The notes beneath the pieces are model-generated. The model had not been told where the DNA came from, made no database searches, and saw only the letters and a program-made list of their open reading frames with translations. Both the position numbers and the translations under genes were made by a program. A stretch of 64,000 nt of DNA from CAZICM01 sp964537685 (GTDB lineage Bacteria > Myxococcota_A > Polyangia > Polyangiales > Polyangiaceae). The stretch is from positions 62,001 to 126,000 of the forward strand of contig CAZICM010000019.1 of the NCBI GenBank assembly GCA_964537685.1, written 5' to 3'. Shown piece after piece: positions 25,182 through 33,501 of the stretch (its first letter is position 1; every line of letters starts with the position of its first letter).

Positions 25182-26084
25182 GTGACTGCACCGCGCCAAA
25201 TCCTCCCGGGCCAGATCTATCTGCTAACTCGTCGCTGTACACAGCGTCACTTTCTGCTGCGGCCTGATGAAACCACTACGCGTACGTTCCTGTACACGCT
25301 CGGCGAGGCAGCGAGCCGCTTCGGTATCGAGCTCATCGCTTGGCACGCATCAAGCAACCATTACCACGCTGTCGTTTACGACCCCCAAGGTAAGCTCCCT
25401 CTCTTTCTCGAGCGATTTCACAAGCTCTGTGCGCGGGCGCTCAATGCCCGCTGGAAGCGATGGGAGAACTTCTGGGCGGCGGAGGCAACGTGCGCCGTCC
25501 GCCTTATTGAAGACGCGGACGTGCTCGATAAGGTGGTCTATGCCCTCGCCAACCCCGTGATAGATCACCTTGTGGATCGGGTGTTCGATTGGCCCGGGGC
25601 GAATTCTCTGCGCTACACGGGGGTCCCCCGGCAAGCGATGACAGTGAAGCGCCCTCCGCTCTTCTTCCGCCAGGGTGGGCCTATGCCGGAGGAGGTTACC
25701 CTCCAAGTTGTGGCGCCGCCCACACGTCGCAATGACCCGGGCGCCTGGGGCGAGCAGGTCCGCGCTGCGGTGCTTGAAAGGGAGCGTGTCGCTCGGGAGC
25801 AACGCCTCGCTACGGGAGCGCGCCTGGTGGGCCGCCGTCGGCTCCTGGAAGCGTCGGCGCTGGATAGGCCCACTACACAGGAACCGCGTAGGAACCTCCG
25901 GCCCCATCTTGCTTGCCTGAATCAAGAGCGACGCATTCGGGAGCTGCTTGCGCTGCGAAGATTTCGTGCGGTGTATGCGGAAGCTCGTCGCCGCTTTGTG
26001 GGCGGTCAGCGTGATGTTCTGTTTCCTGTGGGTACATTCCAGATGCGTGTGCTGTTCGGTGTGCGCTGCGCCGTACCTTCGTAG
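25182..26084 (+). CDS. REP-associated tyrosine transposase (RAYT, Y1/HUH family)
   Basis: The 300-aa protein has the Y1 transposase design. The HUH motif is SNHYHAVVY (two His two residues apart) near residue 60. The catalytic Tyr is likely the one in VVYALANPVIDHLVDRVFDW, the typical YALANPV helix, followed by the W-S/N-S pattern (WPGANSLRY). Such enzymes nick single-stranded DNA at REP hairpins and are thought to spread REP sequences. The start is GTG at 25182. About 130 residues after the core are basic and helical, longer than in most RAYTs. REP-like sequences lie upstream (25000) and downstream (26278), as expected for a RAYT gene. It is the only mobile-element enzyme in the window. Confidence 0.85.
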   Translation: MTAPRQILPGQIYLLTRRCTQRHFLLRPDETTTRTFLYTLGEAASRFGIELIAWHASSNHYHAVVYDPQGKLPLFLERFHKLCARALNARWKRWENFWAAEATCAVRLIEDADVLDKVVYALANPVIDHLVDRVFDWPGANSLRYTGVPRQAMTVKRPPLFFRQGGPMPEEVTLQVVAPPTRRNDPGAWGEQVRAAVLERERVAREQRLATGARLVGRRRLLEASALDRPTTQEPRRNLRPHLACLNQERRIRELLALRRFRAVYAEARRRFVGGQRDVLFPVGTFQMRVLFGVRCAVPS

Positions 26085-26364
26085 TGCGTGCGGCGAATGC
26101 CGGTCGTGCCAACCGGCTTGGCCCGGCCCATGAGGTCGGAAGGCTGGATCGATCCGTTTGTAGCCGTTCGAGCGGCTCCGTAGATGTGTCTCGCGCGGCG
26201 GATTGTTGATATTCGTTCAATGCAGAAAGCCGATTCTTAGGAGGTATGCACCGGTGTTGTTGTCCGGATCACCCCAGAACACGAACTTCGGACAGATCTG
26301 CCGTAGGGCTTAGGCGGCCCATATTGAAAAAGCCCGCCCATCCCCGCTATACGCCCCACCTACG
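26085..26364. repeat. Region downstream of RAYT: degenerate REP-like copy and 47-bp repeat copy B
   Basis: aacacgaacttcggacagat at about 26278 is a diverged REP-like copy. The 48 bases at 26314-26361 repeat those at 5264-5310 with about three differences, in the same orientation. Both 47-bp copies lie within 20 bases of a REP-like unit. No gene is visible in these 280 bases. Confidence 0.65.
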
Positions 26365-26787
26365 ATGAATCCGGCCAAGATTGTGCGGATACTGCTTGCG
26401 GTTAGCATCAGCATGCTGGCTGTCGCGATCATTTTGTTTGTTCAGTCGAAATTTGATGCGGCCGATCAGCGCGCCGCGATTGGGCTTGTCCAGCAGTACC
26501 GATCGAGGGAAGGGCACAGCGTGCCGGAATTGCTCGAACACCTTCACCCAGGTAAGACGCCCGCTTGGTCGGCCGCAACGGAATCATCTTGTTTTCAGCA
26601 TGTGCGTGTGCGTGCCTATGTGAGCGGTGCCGATATGCCCGAACCGATCGCCTACGATTTTTTGGTGGATATCAACGGGCCTTCAATTCACCCCGGCAAT
26701 CCGGTGAGTGAGAAAATTGTCCGCGGGCTGTCTGAACCATTGCCCGCCGTCCCGGCTAGCGCACTGCCCAGCGGGGCCGCTCCTTGA
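26365..26787 (+). CDS. Uncharacterised single-pass membrane protein, 140 aa
   Basis: The protein begins with a membrane helix (IVRILLAVSISMLAVAIILF) after a short basic start. A periplasmic part of about 110 residues follows, with no known motif (YVSGADMPEPIAYDFLVDIN). The helix is likely an uncleaved anchor. The stop overlaps the TTG start of the oxidoreductase gene (TTGA), so the two are co-translated, but no shared function is obvious. The ATG at 26365 follows the 47-bp repeat by three bases, so the repeat forms the untranslated leader or promoter region. Confidence 0.65.
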   Translation: MNPAKIVRILLAVSISMLAVAIILFVQSKFDAADQRAAIGLVQQYRSREGHSVPELLEHLHPGKTPAWSAATESSCFQHVRVRAYVSGADMPEPIAYDFLVDINGPSIHPGNPVSEKIVRGLSEPLPAVPASALPSGAAP

Positions 26788-27809
26788 GCTCGACAACACC
26801 CATCCGCACGGCGCTCGTGGGTTGTGGCGCATGGGGGCAGAACTTGATGAAGACGCTGCTCGCGCTGCCTTCGGCCGAGCTGTGCGCCGTGGTGGACGAG
26901 AACGCCGAGCAACTTGCCGCTGTCTCCGCGTATGCGCCTCACGCCCGGTTGTTTACGCGCATGGAGGATGTCTTGGCCCTTCCGCTGGATGCGGTGCTGA
27001 TCGCAACGCCGGCCCACACCCATGGACCGCTGGTGATGCAGGCGCTTTCGGCTGGGCTGGATGTGTTTGTGGAAAAGCCGATGGCGCATTCGCTCGCATG
27101 GGCAGAGCGCTGTGCGGCGAAGGCCGAGGAGCTGGGCCGTATTGGAATGGTGGGACATCTGCTTCGCTACCATCCAACGGTGCTCGCGCTGCTTTCGGCC
27201 GCGCGTTCGGGACGCATCGGAAAACCAAGGCTCTTTGAAGCGTGCCGGCGGGGCAGCGTGAGCGATCGGGCAAGCACCATTTTATGGTCGCTCGGGCCTC
27301 ACGATTTATCGGTACTGATGGCGCTCGATTCAAGCCCGGTGGTTTCGATCGATGCGAGGTGGGTGGAGGAAGGCACGCATGTGAAGATGGAGCTTGGGCT
27401 TGCGAGCGGGCTGTTGGCGCGTATCGAGCTGTCGCGCTTTGGTGCGGAAAAAGAGCGGAAGATGGCTGTGTATGGCGATGCGCGCTCGGTTCATTTCGAC
27501 GACGTGCGCGCGCCTCAAACGATTCGCTACGGAGGGCGGCTGCCTGGCATGCCGGTGGACCCCGGCGAACACGAACCAAGCGTTTCCTCGGAAAAGCCAC
27601 TATCCTCGGAACGGCCACTGTCCGCCGAGCTTTCTCATTTCCTGGGCTGTGTGAGGACGCGAAGCCGGCCGATTTCGTCCTTTGCCGAAGGCGTGGCGGT
27701 GGTGCGGTTGATCTCGAAGATCGAAACCGTGTGCAGGCCGGTGCTTAGGGTGCCGGTGGAGCACCTGGAGATGGACGCTCCGGGGTTCGGCACAGCCGGA
27801 GCACAGTGA
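26784..27809 (+). CDS. Gfo/Idh/MocA-family NAD(P)-dependent oxidoreductase
   Basis: The 341-aa protein has an N-terminal Rossmann fold with ALVGCGAWGQNLMKTLLALP and the EKPMAHS motif, where the Lys of EKP acts in catalysis. A C-terminal alpha/beta domain with LWSLGPHDLSVLMALDSSPV follows. Members oxidise or reduce sugars and related hydroxy compounds with NAD(P). The substrate cannot be told from sequence; the HDL part resembles enzymes that act on amino-sugar or inositol substrates. The start is TTG at 26784 and overlaps the preceding stop. The last 65 bases overlap the convergent metallophosphoesterase gene. Confidence 0.85.
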   Translation: MSSTTPIRTALVGCGAWGQNLMKTLLALPSAELCAVVDENAEQLAAVSAYAPHARLFTRMEDVLALPLDAVLIATPAHTHGPLVMQALSAGLDVFVEKPMAHSLAWAERCAAKAEELGRIGMVGHLLRYHPTVLALLSAARSGRIGKPRLFEACRRGSVSDRASTILWSLGPHDLSVLMALDSSPVVSIDARWVEEGTHVKMELGLASGLLARIELSRFGAEKERKMAVYGDARSVHFDDVRAPQTIRYGGRLPGMPVDPGEHEPSVSSEKPLSSERPLSAELSHFLGCVRTRSRPISSFAEGVAVVRLISKIETVCRPVLRVPVEHLEMDAPGFGTAGAQ

Positions 27810-28923
27810 TTTCAGGCGGCGATCCAAGGCGGATTGGAGGTCCGGTCGTGCCTAAACCCGGGCTGATATAGAGCACCTGATGGTCTTCGCTGTAGAGCCC
27901 CGCGTGATAGCGGAAGGACAAGCGCGAAAGATTGATACGCGAGGCGAAGAAGGGCAGGGCGATCTGTCCCCAGTGGGTGTGACCGCTCAATACAAGCGAG
28001 GCGCCGTTCTTTTTAAGCTCGGGAAAGAGCGCCGGATCGTGGGCCAGCACAAGCGCGGGATAGGCCGGATTTCGGCCTTGAAGCGAGCGCTGCACGTTGG
28101 CCCGTCTCGACCATGTATCGTCCACGCCCGACACCGTGAGCCCGCCGTTTTTTCTGCGGAGCTCAATCCACTCGTTGCGCAGCACATGAATGTTCCGGCC
28201 GCGCAGTTTTTGAATCAAACCTTCGCCGTCGCCGAAGTAGTCATGATTGCCCATCACGGCAAACACGCCGTCTTTGGCACGCATGCGCGAAAGCACCTCG
28301 GCGATGTCGGCATGAAAGGCCGAGCCGCTGGTCACGTAATCGCCGGTGAGCGCGACCAGATCCACATCGAGGCGGTTGACCTGTTCGGCCCACCGGAGCG
28401 CGCGCTCTTTGGGACTCGCGGAACCGATATGAAGGTCGGACAAATGCGCGATGCGATAGCCATCAAAGCCTTCGCTCAAGCCGCTCACGGCAATGTCGAG
28501 CCGGCGCACGCGAACCCAGCGCCTCCGTACAAAGACGCCCCAAGCCGAGACGCATAGGCTTCCGAGGTAGGCCGCGAGCGCAGGATCGCCAATCGGTGAA
28601 GCGGCTTGTGTCCCCTGCGCGATGTTGAAGGCGAAGTACAGAATCGAAAGCCCAAGCGTGAGCGGAAGACTGAGAACAGTGGCGCCCCAATGGGCGAAAT
28701 AAGGCTCTTCGATCAGGATCAGCCGCCATGCGGGTGCAGGGCGGTCTTTGCGCGCGCGGGACAGGCGGCCCAGCAGCGCCAGCACGAGCAGCACCGCAAT
28801 GCAGACCGCAAGAAGTGAAGAATGAGCGAACCCGAGCCGCTCAAAGAACGTCGCAAGCCCAAGCGCAAAGGGCACATGGCACAGAGCCGAAAGCGCGATG
28901 AGCGCAATAAAGAATCGGGGCAT
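27745..28923 (-). CDS. Membrane-anchored metallophosphoesterase (YkuE/YaeI-like)
   Basis: Residues 1-120 contain about four membrane helices (FFIALIALSALCHVPFALGL, then LLAVCIAVLLVLALLGRL). The phosphoesterase domain follows with the metal motifs in order: HLSDLHIGSA, LTGDYVTSG, VMGNHDYFGDG, LVLAHDPALFP and LSGHTHWGQIALP. The order and the final GHTH match YkuE-type enzymes, whose substrates include nucleotide-linked lipids such as UDP-diacylglucosamine (as in LpxI/LpxH analogues). The active site faces the cytoplasm or periplasm depending on topology, which I could not fix. The gene ends inside the convergent oxidoreductase gene by 65 bases. Confidence 0.85.
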   Translation of the reverse strand: MPRFFIALIALSALCHVPFALGLATFFERLGFAHSSLLAVCIAVLLVLALLGRLSRARKDRPAPAWRLILIEEPYFAHWGATVLSLPLTLGLSILYFAFNIAQGTQAASPIGDPALAAYLGSLCVSAWGVFVRRRWVRVRRLDIAVSGLSEGFDGYRIAHLSDLHIGSASPKERALRWAEQVNRLDVDLVALTGDYVTSGSAFHADIAEVLSRMRAKDGVFAVMGNHDYFGDGEGLIQKLRGRNIHVLRNEWIELRRKNGGLTVSGVDDTWSRRANVQRSLQGRNPAYPALVLAHDPALFPELKKNGASLVLSGHTHWGQIALPFFASRINLSRLSFRYHAGLYSEDHQVLYISPGLGTTGPPIRLGSPPEITVLRLCRTPERPSPGAPPAP

Positions 28924-28971
28924 GAAGGTATTGGTTTTGTAGGGTGAACGCTCTACATACGCAGCAGGTCT

Positions 28972-29313
28972 ATGGCTGACTCCCCGAAAATCACCCCGAC
29001 GTATCTAAAAGCACCGCACGGCGCAAAAGTGATGGAAATCCACTGGGCCGATGGTCATCGGAGCACGATTCCTCACGATATCCTGCGGGGCTATTGCCCT
29101 TGCGCTCATTGTCAGGGGCACGGCGGAACCATTCATTTCGTGCCCGGAGGCGATGTAGAGCTCCGGGAAATCCAGCAAGTGGGCAACTACGCACTGCAAT
29201 TCACATGGGGGGACAGGCACGATTCGGGGATTTATTCCTTTCGTTATCTGCGTTCGCTTTGTCAGTGCGATGAGTGCAAGCCCAACTTCAAGATTGGGTC
29301 TTCATCGCCATGA
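28972..29313 (+). CDS. DUF971-domain (GBBH-like N-terminal) protein, 113 aa
   Basis: The single domain shows the pattern of DUF971: EIHWADGHRSTIPHDILRGY, followed by CPCAHCQGHGG and GNYALQFTWGDRHDSGIYSF, then LRSLCQCDECK. The Cys pairs CPCAHC and CQCDEC suggest metal or iron-sulfur binding. Proteins of this family are linked to iron-sulfur or Mrp-type functions in other bacteria, but no reaction is established. Its stop overlaps the ATG of engB (ATGA). The ATG at 28972 has only a weak ribosome site. Confidence 0.85.
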   Translation: MADSPKITPTYLKAPHGAKVMEIHWADGHRSTIPHDILRGYCPCAHCQGHGGTIHFVPGGDVELREIQQVGNYALQFTWGDRHDSGIYSFRYLRSLCQCDECKPNFKIGSSSP

Positions 29314-29987
29314 ACCAAGACAAGCCCAAAGCGGGAACAGCGGCGAAGGCGAAAGCTCCTGCCGCTGCCGGGAACAAGCCGCGCGATCCCAACGATGTGG
29401 TGAGCGCGACGTTTGTTGCGGCGGCCCTGCCCGGTCACGAACTTCCTCCGGGAGCCGGCATGGAGATCGCGTTTGCGGGCCGTTCGAACGTCGGGAAATC
29501 GAGCCTCATCAACACGCTTGTGCAGCGAAAGAATTTGGTGCGCACAAGTTCAACGCCCGGCTCGACCCGGCAAATCAATTTGTTTGAAGCCAAGACGCGC
29601 GATGGTGCCTCGTTCTATTTCGTGGACTTGCCCGGCTACGGTTTTGCCAAGCGATCGAAGGCCGAACAAGATGCGTGGGCCGCTCTCATCGAAGCCTATT
29701 TATCGAACCGCAAAGAACTCGCCGCCCTGGTGTTAATCGTCGATGTGCGAAGAGGCGTTGAAGACGAAGAGCGGGATTTGATGGCCTTCGTCGACAGCAC
29801 ATCGAAGGCATTGGGCAGGCCCGTCGATATATGGCTGGTCGCAACCAAAACAGACAAGCTTCCCCGAGCGTCCAGGCATGGCGAAATCGCAAGGCTCGAG
29901 AAGGCCGCCGGACGGAAAGTGACGGCTTTCTCGGCCGAAACCGGCGAGGGAAGACAGGCGTTGTGGAAGCTCATAAGATCCCGATGA
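29310..29987 (+). CDS. engB: Ribosome biogenesis GTPase EngB/YihA
   Basis: I chose the ATG at 29310, which overlaps the DUF971 stop, giving 225 aa. The G1 motif GRSNVGKSSL, the G2 switch STPGSTRQINLF, G3 DLPGYGFAKRSK and G4 TKTDKL are all present and correctly spaced for the TrmE-Era-EngA-EngB family. EngB assists maturation of the large ribosomal subunit. The N-terminal 40 residues (rich in Lys, Ala and Pro) extend beyond the usual family start and may be disordered. The stop overlaps the start of the ECF sigma gene (ATGA), a tight three-gene coupling. Confidence 0.93.
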   Translation: MNQDKPKAGTAAKAKAPAAAGNKPRDPNDVVSATFVAAALPGHELPPGAGMEIAFAGRSNVGKSSLINTLVQRKNLVRTSSTPGSTRQINLFEAKTRDGASFYFVDLPGYGFAKRSKAEQDAWAALIEAYLSNRKELAALVLIVDVRRGVEDEERDLMAFVDSTSKALGRPVDIWLVATKTDKLPRASRHGEIARLEKAAGRKVTAFSAETGEGRQALWKLIRSR

Positions 29988-30598
29988 GCATGGGCGATGA
30001 GCAAAATCGTGCAGAACGTGATGCGCTGGACGCCCGTGTCATGCGCAGGATTCGCGATGGCGATGATGCGGCGGTCGCCGAGCTCTACGATCGCTATGCG
30101 GCCCCCGCGCTTGGGCTTGCGCTGCGTATCGTGAAAGATTCTCAGGAAGCCGAAGATATTGTGCACGACGCTTTCGTGGCGATCGTCGAGCGGGCCGAGC
30201 AATACCAATCCGAACGGGGAAGCGTGGCCGCGTGGCTTGTGACGACCGTGCGCAACTTGGCGGTCGATCGGATGCGGCGAAAAGTGCGAAGGTCGCAGAT
30301 TACCGAGGAAGAACTTCGCCACGAGCCTCAGACGCCCGTGTTGGATCCCGAATCCATTGCGTGGATTGAGCAGGACCGCCTGGCCGTGCAAAAAGCCCTC
30401 TTTGCCCTGAGCCCTTCGCAGCGTGAAACACTTGAAATCGCCTTTTTTGAAGGACTTAGCTATCCAGAAATTGCCGAACGGCTCAATGTTCCGCTCGGAA
30501 CCATCAAGTCCCGGGCTGCAAGGGCGCTATCTACCCTCCGCGCCCTAATCGAAGGCGAAATTCAGCCCCCCAGCGAAAAACCAAAGCCTGGTGGATGA
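29984..30598 (+). CDS. ECF-family RNA polymerase sigma factor
   Basis: I chose the ATG at 29984, overlapping the engB stop, which gives 204 aa; ATG 29990 is also possible. Region 2 is VAELYDRYAAPALGLALRIV followed by EAEDIVHDAFVAIVERAEQY. Region 4 is LSPSQRETLEIAFFEGLSYP followed by EIAERLNVPLGTIKSRAARA. These are the two domains of group 4 sigma factors; the HDAF and SYPEIAERL patterns resemble the SigK/RpoE-like ECF groups. No anti-sigma gene is next to it, so how activity is controlled is not visible. Coupling to engB suggests that it is made constitutively at low level. Confidence 0.92.
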   Translation: MSMGDEQNRAERDALDARVMRRIRDGDDAAVAELYDRYAAPALGLALRIVKDSQEAEDIVHDAFVAIVERAEQYQSERGSVAAWLVTTVRNLAVDRMRRKVRRSQITEEELRHEPQTPVLDPESIAWIEQDRLAVQKALFALSPSQRETLEIAFFEGLSYPEIAERLNVPLGTIKSRAARALSTLRALIEGEIQPPSEKPKPGG

Positions 30599-30614
30599 TT
30601 GCGCGCGAAATTTG

Positions 30615-30647
30615 CGCGAACGAAACGCGAACGAAGCGCGAACGGAA
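30615..30647. repeat. Three tandem 11-bp repeats between the sigma gene and nuoL
   Basis: Units cgcgaacgaaa, cgcgaacgaag and cgcgaacggaa follow each other without spacing, 17 bases after the sigma factor stop. One unit is about one turn of DNA, so adjacent protein sites are conceivable. The rest of the 231-base gap shows no clear promoter. Confidence 0.6.
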
Positions 30648-30829
30648 TCGGACAGCGAAATCGAACAAAGAGCGGCCCTTGACCCGCCGCGCGTGGCTCC
30701 GCTAACGTTCGCCCGCCTTCGGTTCCTGGGCTTTGTTGGCCAAGGACGTGCCGAAGGCCGGAGATCAAGGCGATCTTCGGGGTCCCCAGGGGCCTAACAC
30801 CACCTTCTAGTGCCTCACACCTACGCCCG

Positions 30830-33463
30830 ATGCCCGAGTATTCCGGCCAGATTACGCACGTCGAGCCGTCGCTCTTGCCGCTGTGGCTGATCCCGCTGCT
30901 TCCTTTTCTAGGAGCGGCGGCGAACGCCATTTTCGGCCGCAAGCTGCAGGCGAGCCCGTTTGGGAAGGATATGTCGAAGCGCCTGCATATTGGCAGCTTC
31001 GGCGTCACGCTCGTTGCCGTTGGCGCGATGATCGGCGCCTTCCTTCTAGTGCTCGCGAACGTGATTCAACTCGTTTCGCTCGAGCACGGACACCGATTCT
31101 TGTTTAGCCATGCGTGGAAGATGGTTCGCATCGGTGCGCTCGATGTGAACTTCGCCTTCGCGATGGATCCTCTCTCCGCCGTGATGACGCTGATCATCAC
31201 GGGGGTAGGCTCGCTGATTCATATCTATGCGGCGTCCTACATGGAGAAAGAGCCTGCGTATTGGCGCTTCTTCACCTACCTAAACCTGTTCGTCTTCTCG
31301 ATGTTGCTCCTCGTTTTAGGGGACAACTTCATGGTCTTGTTCTTTGGCTGGGAAGGCGTCGGCCTGTGTTCGTATTTGCTGATCGGCTTCTGGTACAAGG
31401 ACTACAAAAAAGCCACGGCCGGCATGAAAGCCTTCGTGGTGAACCGCGTCGGCGACTGGGGATTTATCTGCGGGCTCGGTCTTTTGTTTTGGGGTTTGGG
31501 CGGCGCGTGGCTCGAGCACGGGCGCTATCTGTCCGATTACCGGGCGCGCTTCGCGGCGGTAAAGGAAGAGGCGCAGGCTTCTGGGCATCACGGTGCGGCT
31601 GATCACGGCGAGCACGGCGCGAAGGCAGATGAGCACGGTGCAAAAGCGGATGGGCACGGTGCAAAAGGTTCGAAGGAAGAAGAACTAAAGAAGCTCGCTC
31701 AGGGCAAGGGAACGCTGACCTTTACCGGCTATCCAGGCGCCAAAGTGTACCTGGGCATCGCCGACCGGGCTCAGCTTGCATCAACCCCGCCCTTTGCGAT
31801 CGCGCCCTTTATTCACAAAGAAATTCCCGCGGGCGCGCACTCCATCATCATCGTTCCCGGCGATGGAGCGACGGTTGCCGGCGATGGAAATGAAGTCGCC
31901 GTTATTCCCCGCGTCAGCGTGAAATCGGGCGACGATTTCTCGATTGTCACGGTGGGCTCGACGCTCACCTTCCGCGAGATTCATGACCAGTTGGTGATGA
32001 AAGACGAAGGCGGCACGGCCTTCTTAAAGGATGCCCTTAAATCCAAAACAACCTGGGGCGGCATCGGCTTAATCACGCTGGCCTGCTTGTTCTTGTTTAT
32101 CGGCGCCACAGGCAAGAGCGCGCAGATTCCGCTCTATGTATGGCTTCCCGATGCGATGGCCGGCCCGACGCCCGTGTCCGCTCTCATTCACGCGGCCACC
32201 ATGGTTACCGCCGGCGTTTACATGATCGCCCGGCTGAGCTTCCTGTTTTCACTCAGTCCAACGGCGGGCGGTATTGTCGCCTTTGTCGGCGCGGCCACGG
32301 CGCTCTTCGCGGCCACCATCGGCTTCTTCCAGTACGACATTAAGAAAGTGCTGGCCTACAGCACCGTCAGCCAGCTCGGCTTTATGTTTATCGGCGTCGG
32401 TGTCGGCGCTTACTGGGCCGGCGTCTTCCACCTGATGACCCACGCCTTCTTCAAGGCTTGTCTCTTCCTAGGATCGGGCTCGGTCATCCACGGCATGCAC
32501 GCCATCGAACACGATGAAGTCGCGGTGCAGGACATGCGCAACATGGGCGGCCTGAAGCGCGTGATGCCGCTCACTGCCCGCACCTACCAAATCGCATGCC
32601 TTGCGATTACCGCCGCGCCGATTCCCTTCTTCGCCGGCTTCTGGTCGAAGGACGAAATCTTGTGGAAAGCCTTTGGGACGATGAACACCGGCCCAATTCC
32701 GGGCGCGCTCATTTACTTGATGGGCTTGTGCGCGGCGCTGGGCACTTCGTTCTACATGTGGCGCAGCTACTACCTCACCTTTGAAGGCCCGCACGCCCGC
32801 AAGGAAATCGAAAAGGAAGTCCACGAATCGCCGCCCGCCATCACCTACGTGCTCGCGATCTTGGCCTTCCTCTCCGCCTTCGCAGGCGTTGTCTTTGGCT
32901 TCTCCACCCACTTTATCGGCGGACATGGCGAACCCATCCTTGAGCAGTGGCTCCATCCCGCGCTCGCCCACGCCGAGGCGAGCTTCCATCCCTATGGATT
33001 GGGCTTTGAATACATGCTCATGGCCATCTCGGTCGGCGGCGCGATTGCATCTTGGTCGCTCGCCAGGGCCCGCTATGGCGCCAAACGTTCGCCCCAATGG
33101 GCCGAAGAAGAACAGAAGCTCTGGGGCTTCAATCTTCTGTCCAACAAATATTTCGTCGACGAGATTTACCAAGCCACGATCGTCCGCGCCTTCCTCGGCC
33201 TGCGCCTGGTCTTTGCCGAGATGGATCGCTGGATCGTGGATGGCATCGTGAACGGCTTGTCGGTCATCGCCCGTGCCTGCTCCTGGGTAACGGGCGCCAT
33301 CGATGCCTTTATCGTTGACGGTGCCGTGAATTTCGTGGCTGAGGGCACGCTCAAGGCAGGCTCAAAACTGCGCTCGCTCCAAACGGGGCGTGTGCAGAAC
33401 TATGTGTATGGCCTGTTGGGTGGCGTCGCGTTTTTTGCCATCGTTCAGTACTTTTTGAAGTAA
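30830..33463 (+). CDS. nuoL: NADH-quinone oxidoreductase subunit L with inserted periplasmic domain
   Basis: The 877-aa antiporter-like subunit has the conserved channel residues: Glu175 in FFGWEGVGLCSYLLIGFWYK and Lys429 in GATGKSAQIPLYVWLPDAMA, followed by GPTPVSALIHAATMVTAGVY. The long C-terminal helix region (residues about 740-870) is present. Ordinary NuoL has about 610-700 residues. Here about 150 residues (230-378) are inserted after the sixth membrane helix. The insert has a His/Lys/Gly/Ala-rich linker (GHHGAADHGEHGAKADEHGA) and a domain like PEGA (TFTGYPGAKVYLG, then TPPFAIAP and IPAGAHSIIIVPGDG). Complex I pumps protons while passing electrons from NADH to quinone. The ATG at 30830 gives a normal N-terminus. 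nuoM and nuoN follow; no other nuo gene is nearby. Confidence 0.95.
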   Translation: MPEYSGQITHVEPSLLPLWLIPLLPFLGAAANAIFGRKLQASPFGKDMSKRLHIGSFGVTLVAVGAMIGAFLLVLANVIQLVSLEHGHRFLFSHAWKMVRIGALDVNFAFAMDPLSAVMTLIITGVGSLIHIYAASYMEKEPAYWRFFTYLNLFVFSMLLLVLGDNFMVLFFGWEGVGLCSYLLIGFWYKDYKKATAGMKAFVVNRVGDWGFICGLGLLFWGLGGAWLEHGRYLSDYRARFAAVKEEAQASGHHGAADHGEHGAKADEHGAKADGHGAKGSKEEELKKLAQGKGTLTFTGYPGAKVYLGIADRAQLASTPPFAIAPFIHKEIPAGAHSIIIVPGDGATVAGDGNEVAVIPRVSVKSGDDFSIVTVGSTLTFREIHDQLVMKDEGGTAFLKDALKSKTTWGGIGLITLACLFLFIGATGKSAQIPLYVWLPDAMAGPTPVSALIHAATMVTAGVYMIARLSFLFSLSPTAGGIVAFVGAATALFAATIGFFQYDIKKVLAYSTVSQLGFMFIGVGVGAYWAGVFHLMTHAFFKACLFLGSGSVIHGMHAIEHDEVAVQDMRNMGGLKRVMPLTARTYQIACLAITAAPIPFFAGFWSKDEILWKAFGTMNTGPIPGALIYLMGLCAALGTSFYMWRSYYLTFEGPHARKEIEKEVHESPPAITYVLAILAFLSAFAGVVFGFSTHFIGGHGEPILEQWLHPALAHAEASFHPYGLGFEYMLMAISVGGAIASWSLARARYGAKRSPQWAEEEQKLWGFNLLSNKYFVDEIYQATIVRAFLGLRLVFAEMDRWIVDGIVNGLSVIARACSWVTGAIDAFIVDGAVNFVAEGTLKAGSKLRSLQTGRVQNYVYGLLGGVAFFAIVQYFLK

Positions 33464-33501
33464 GGCGGCTTGCCTCCTTCTTGGACCCGCGTGGAATAGT
33501 G

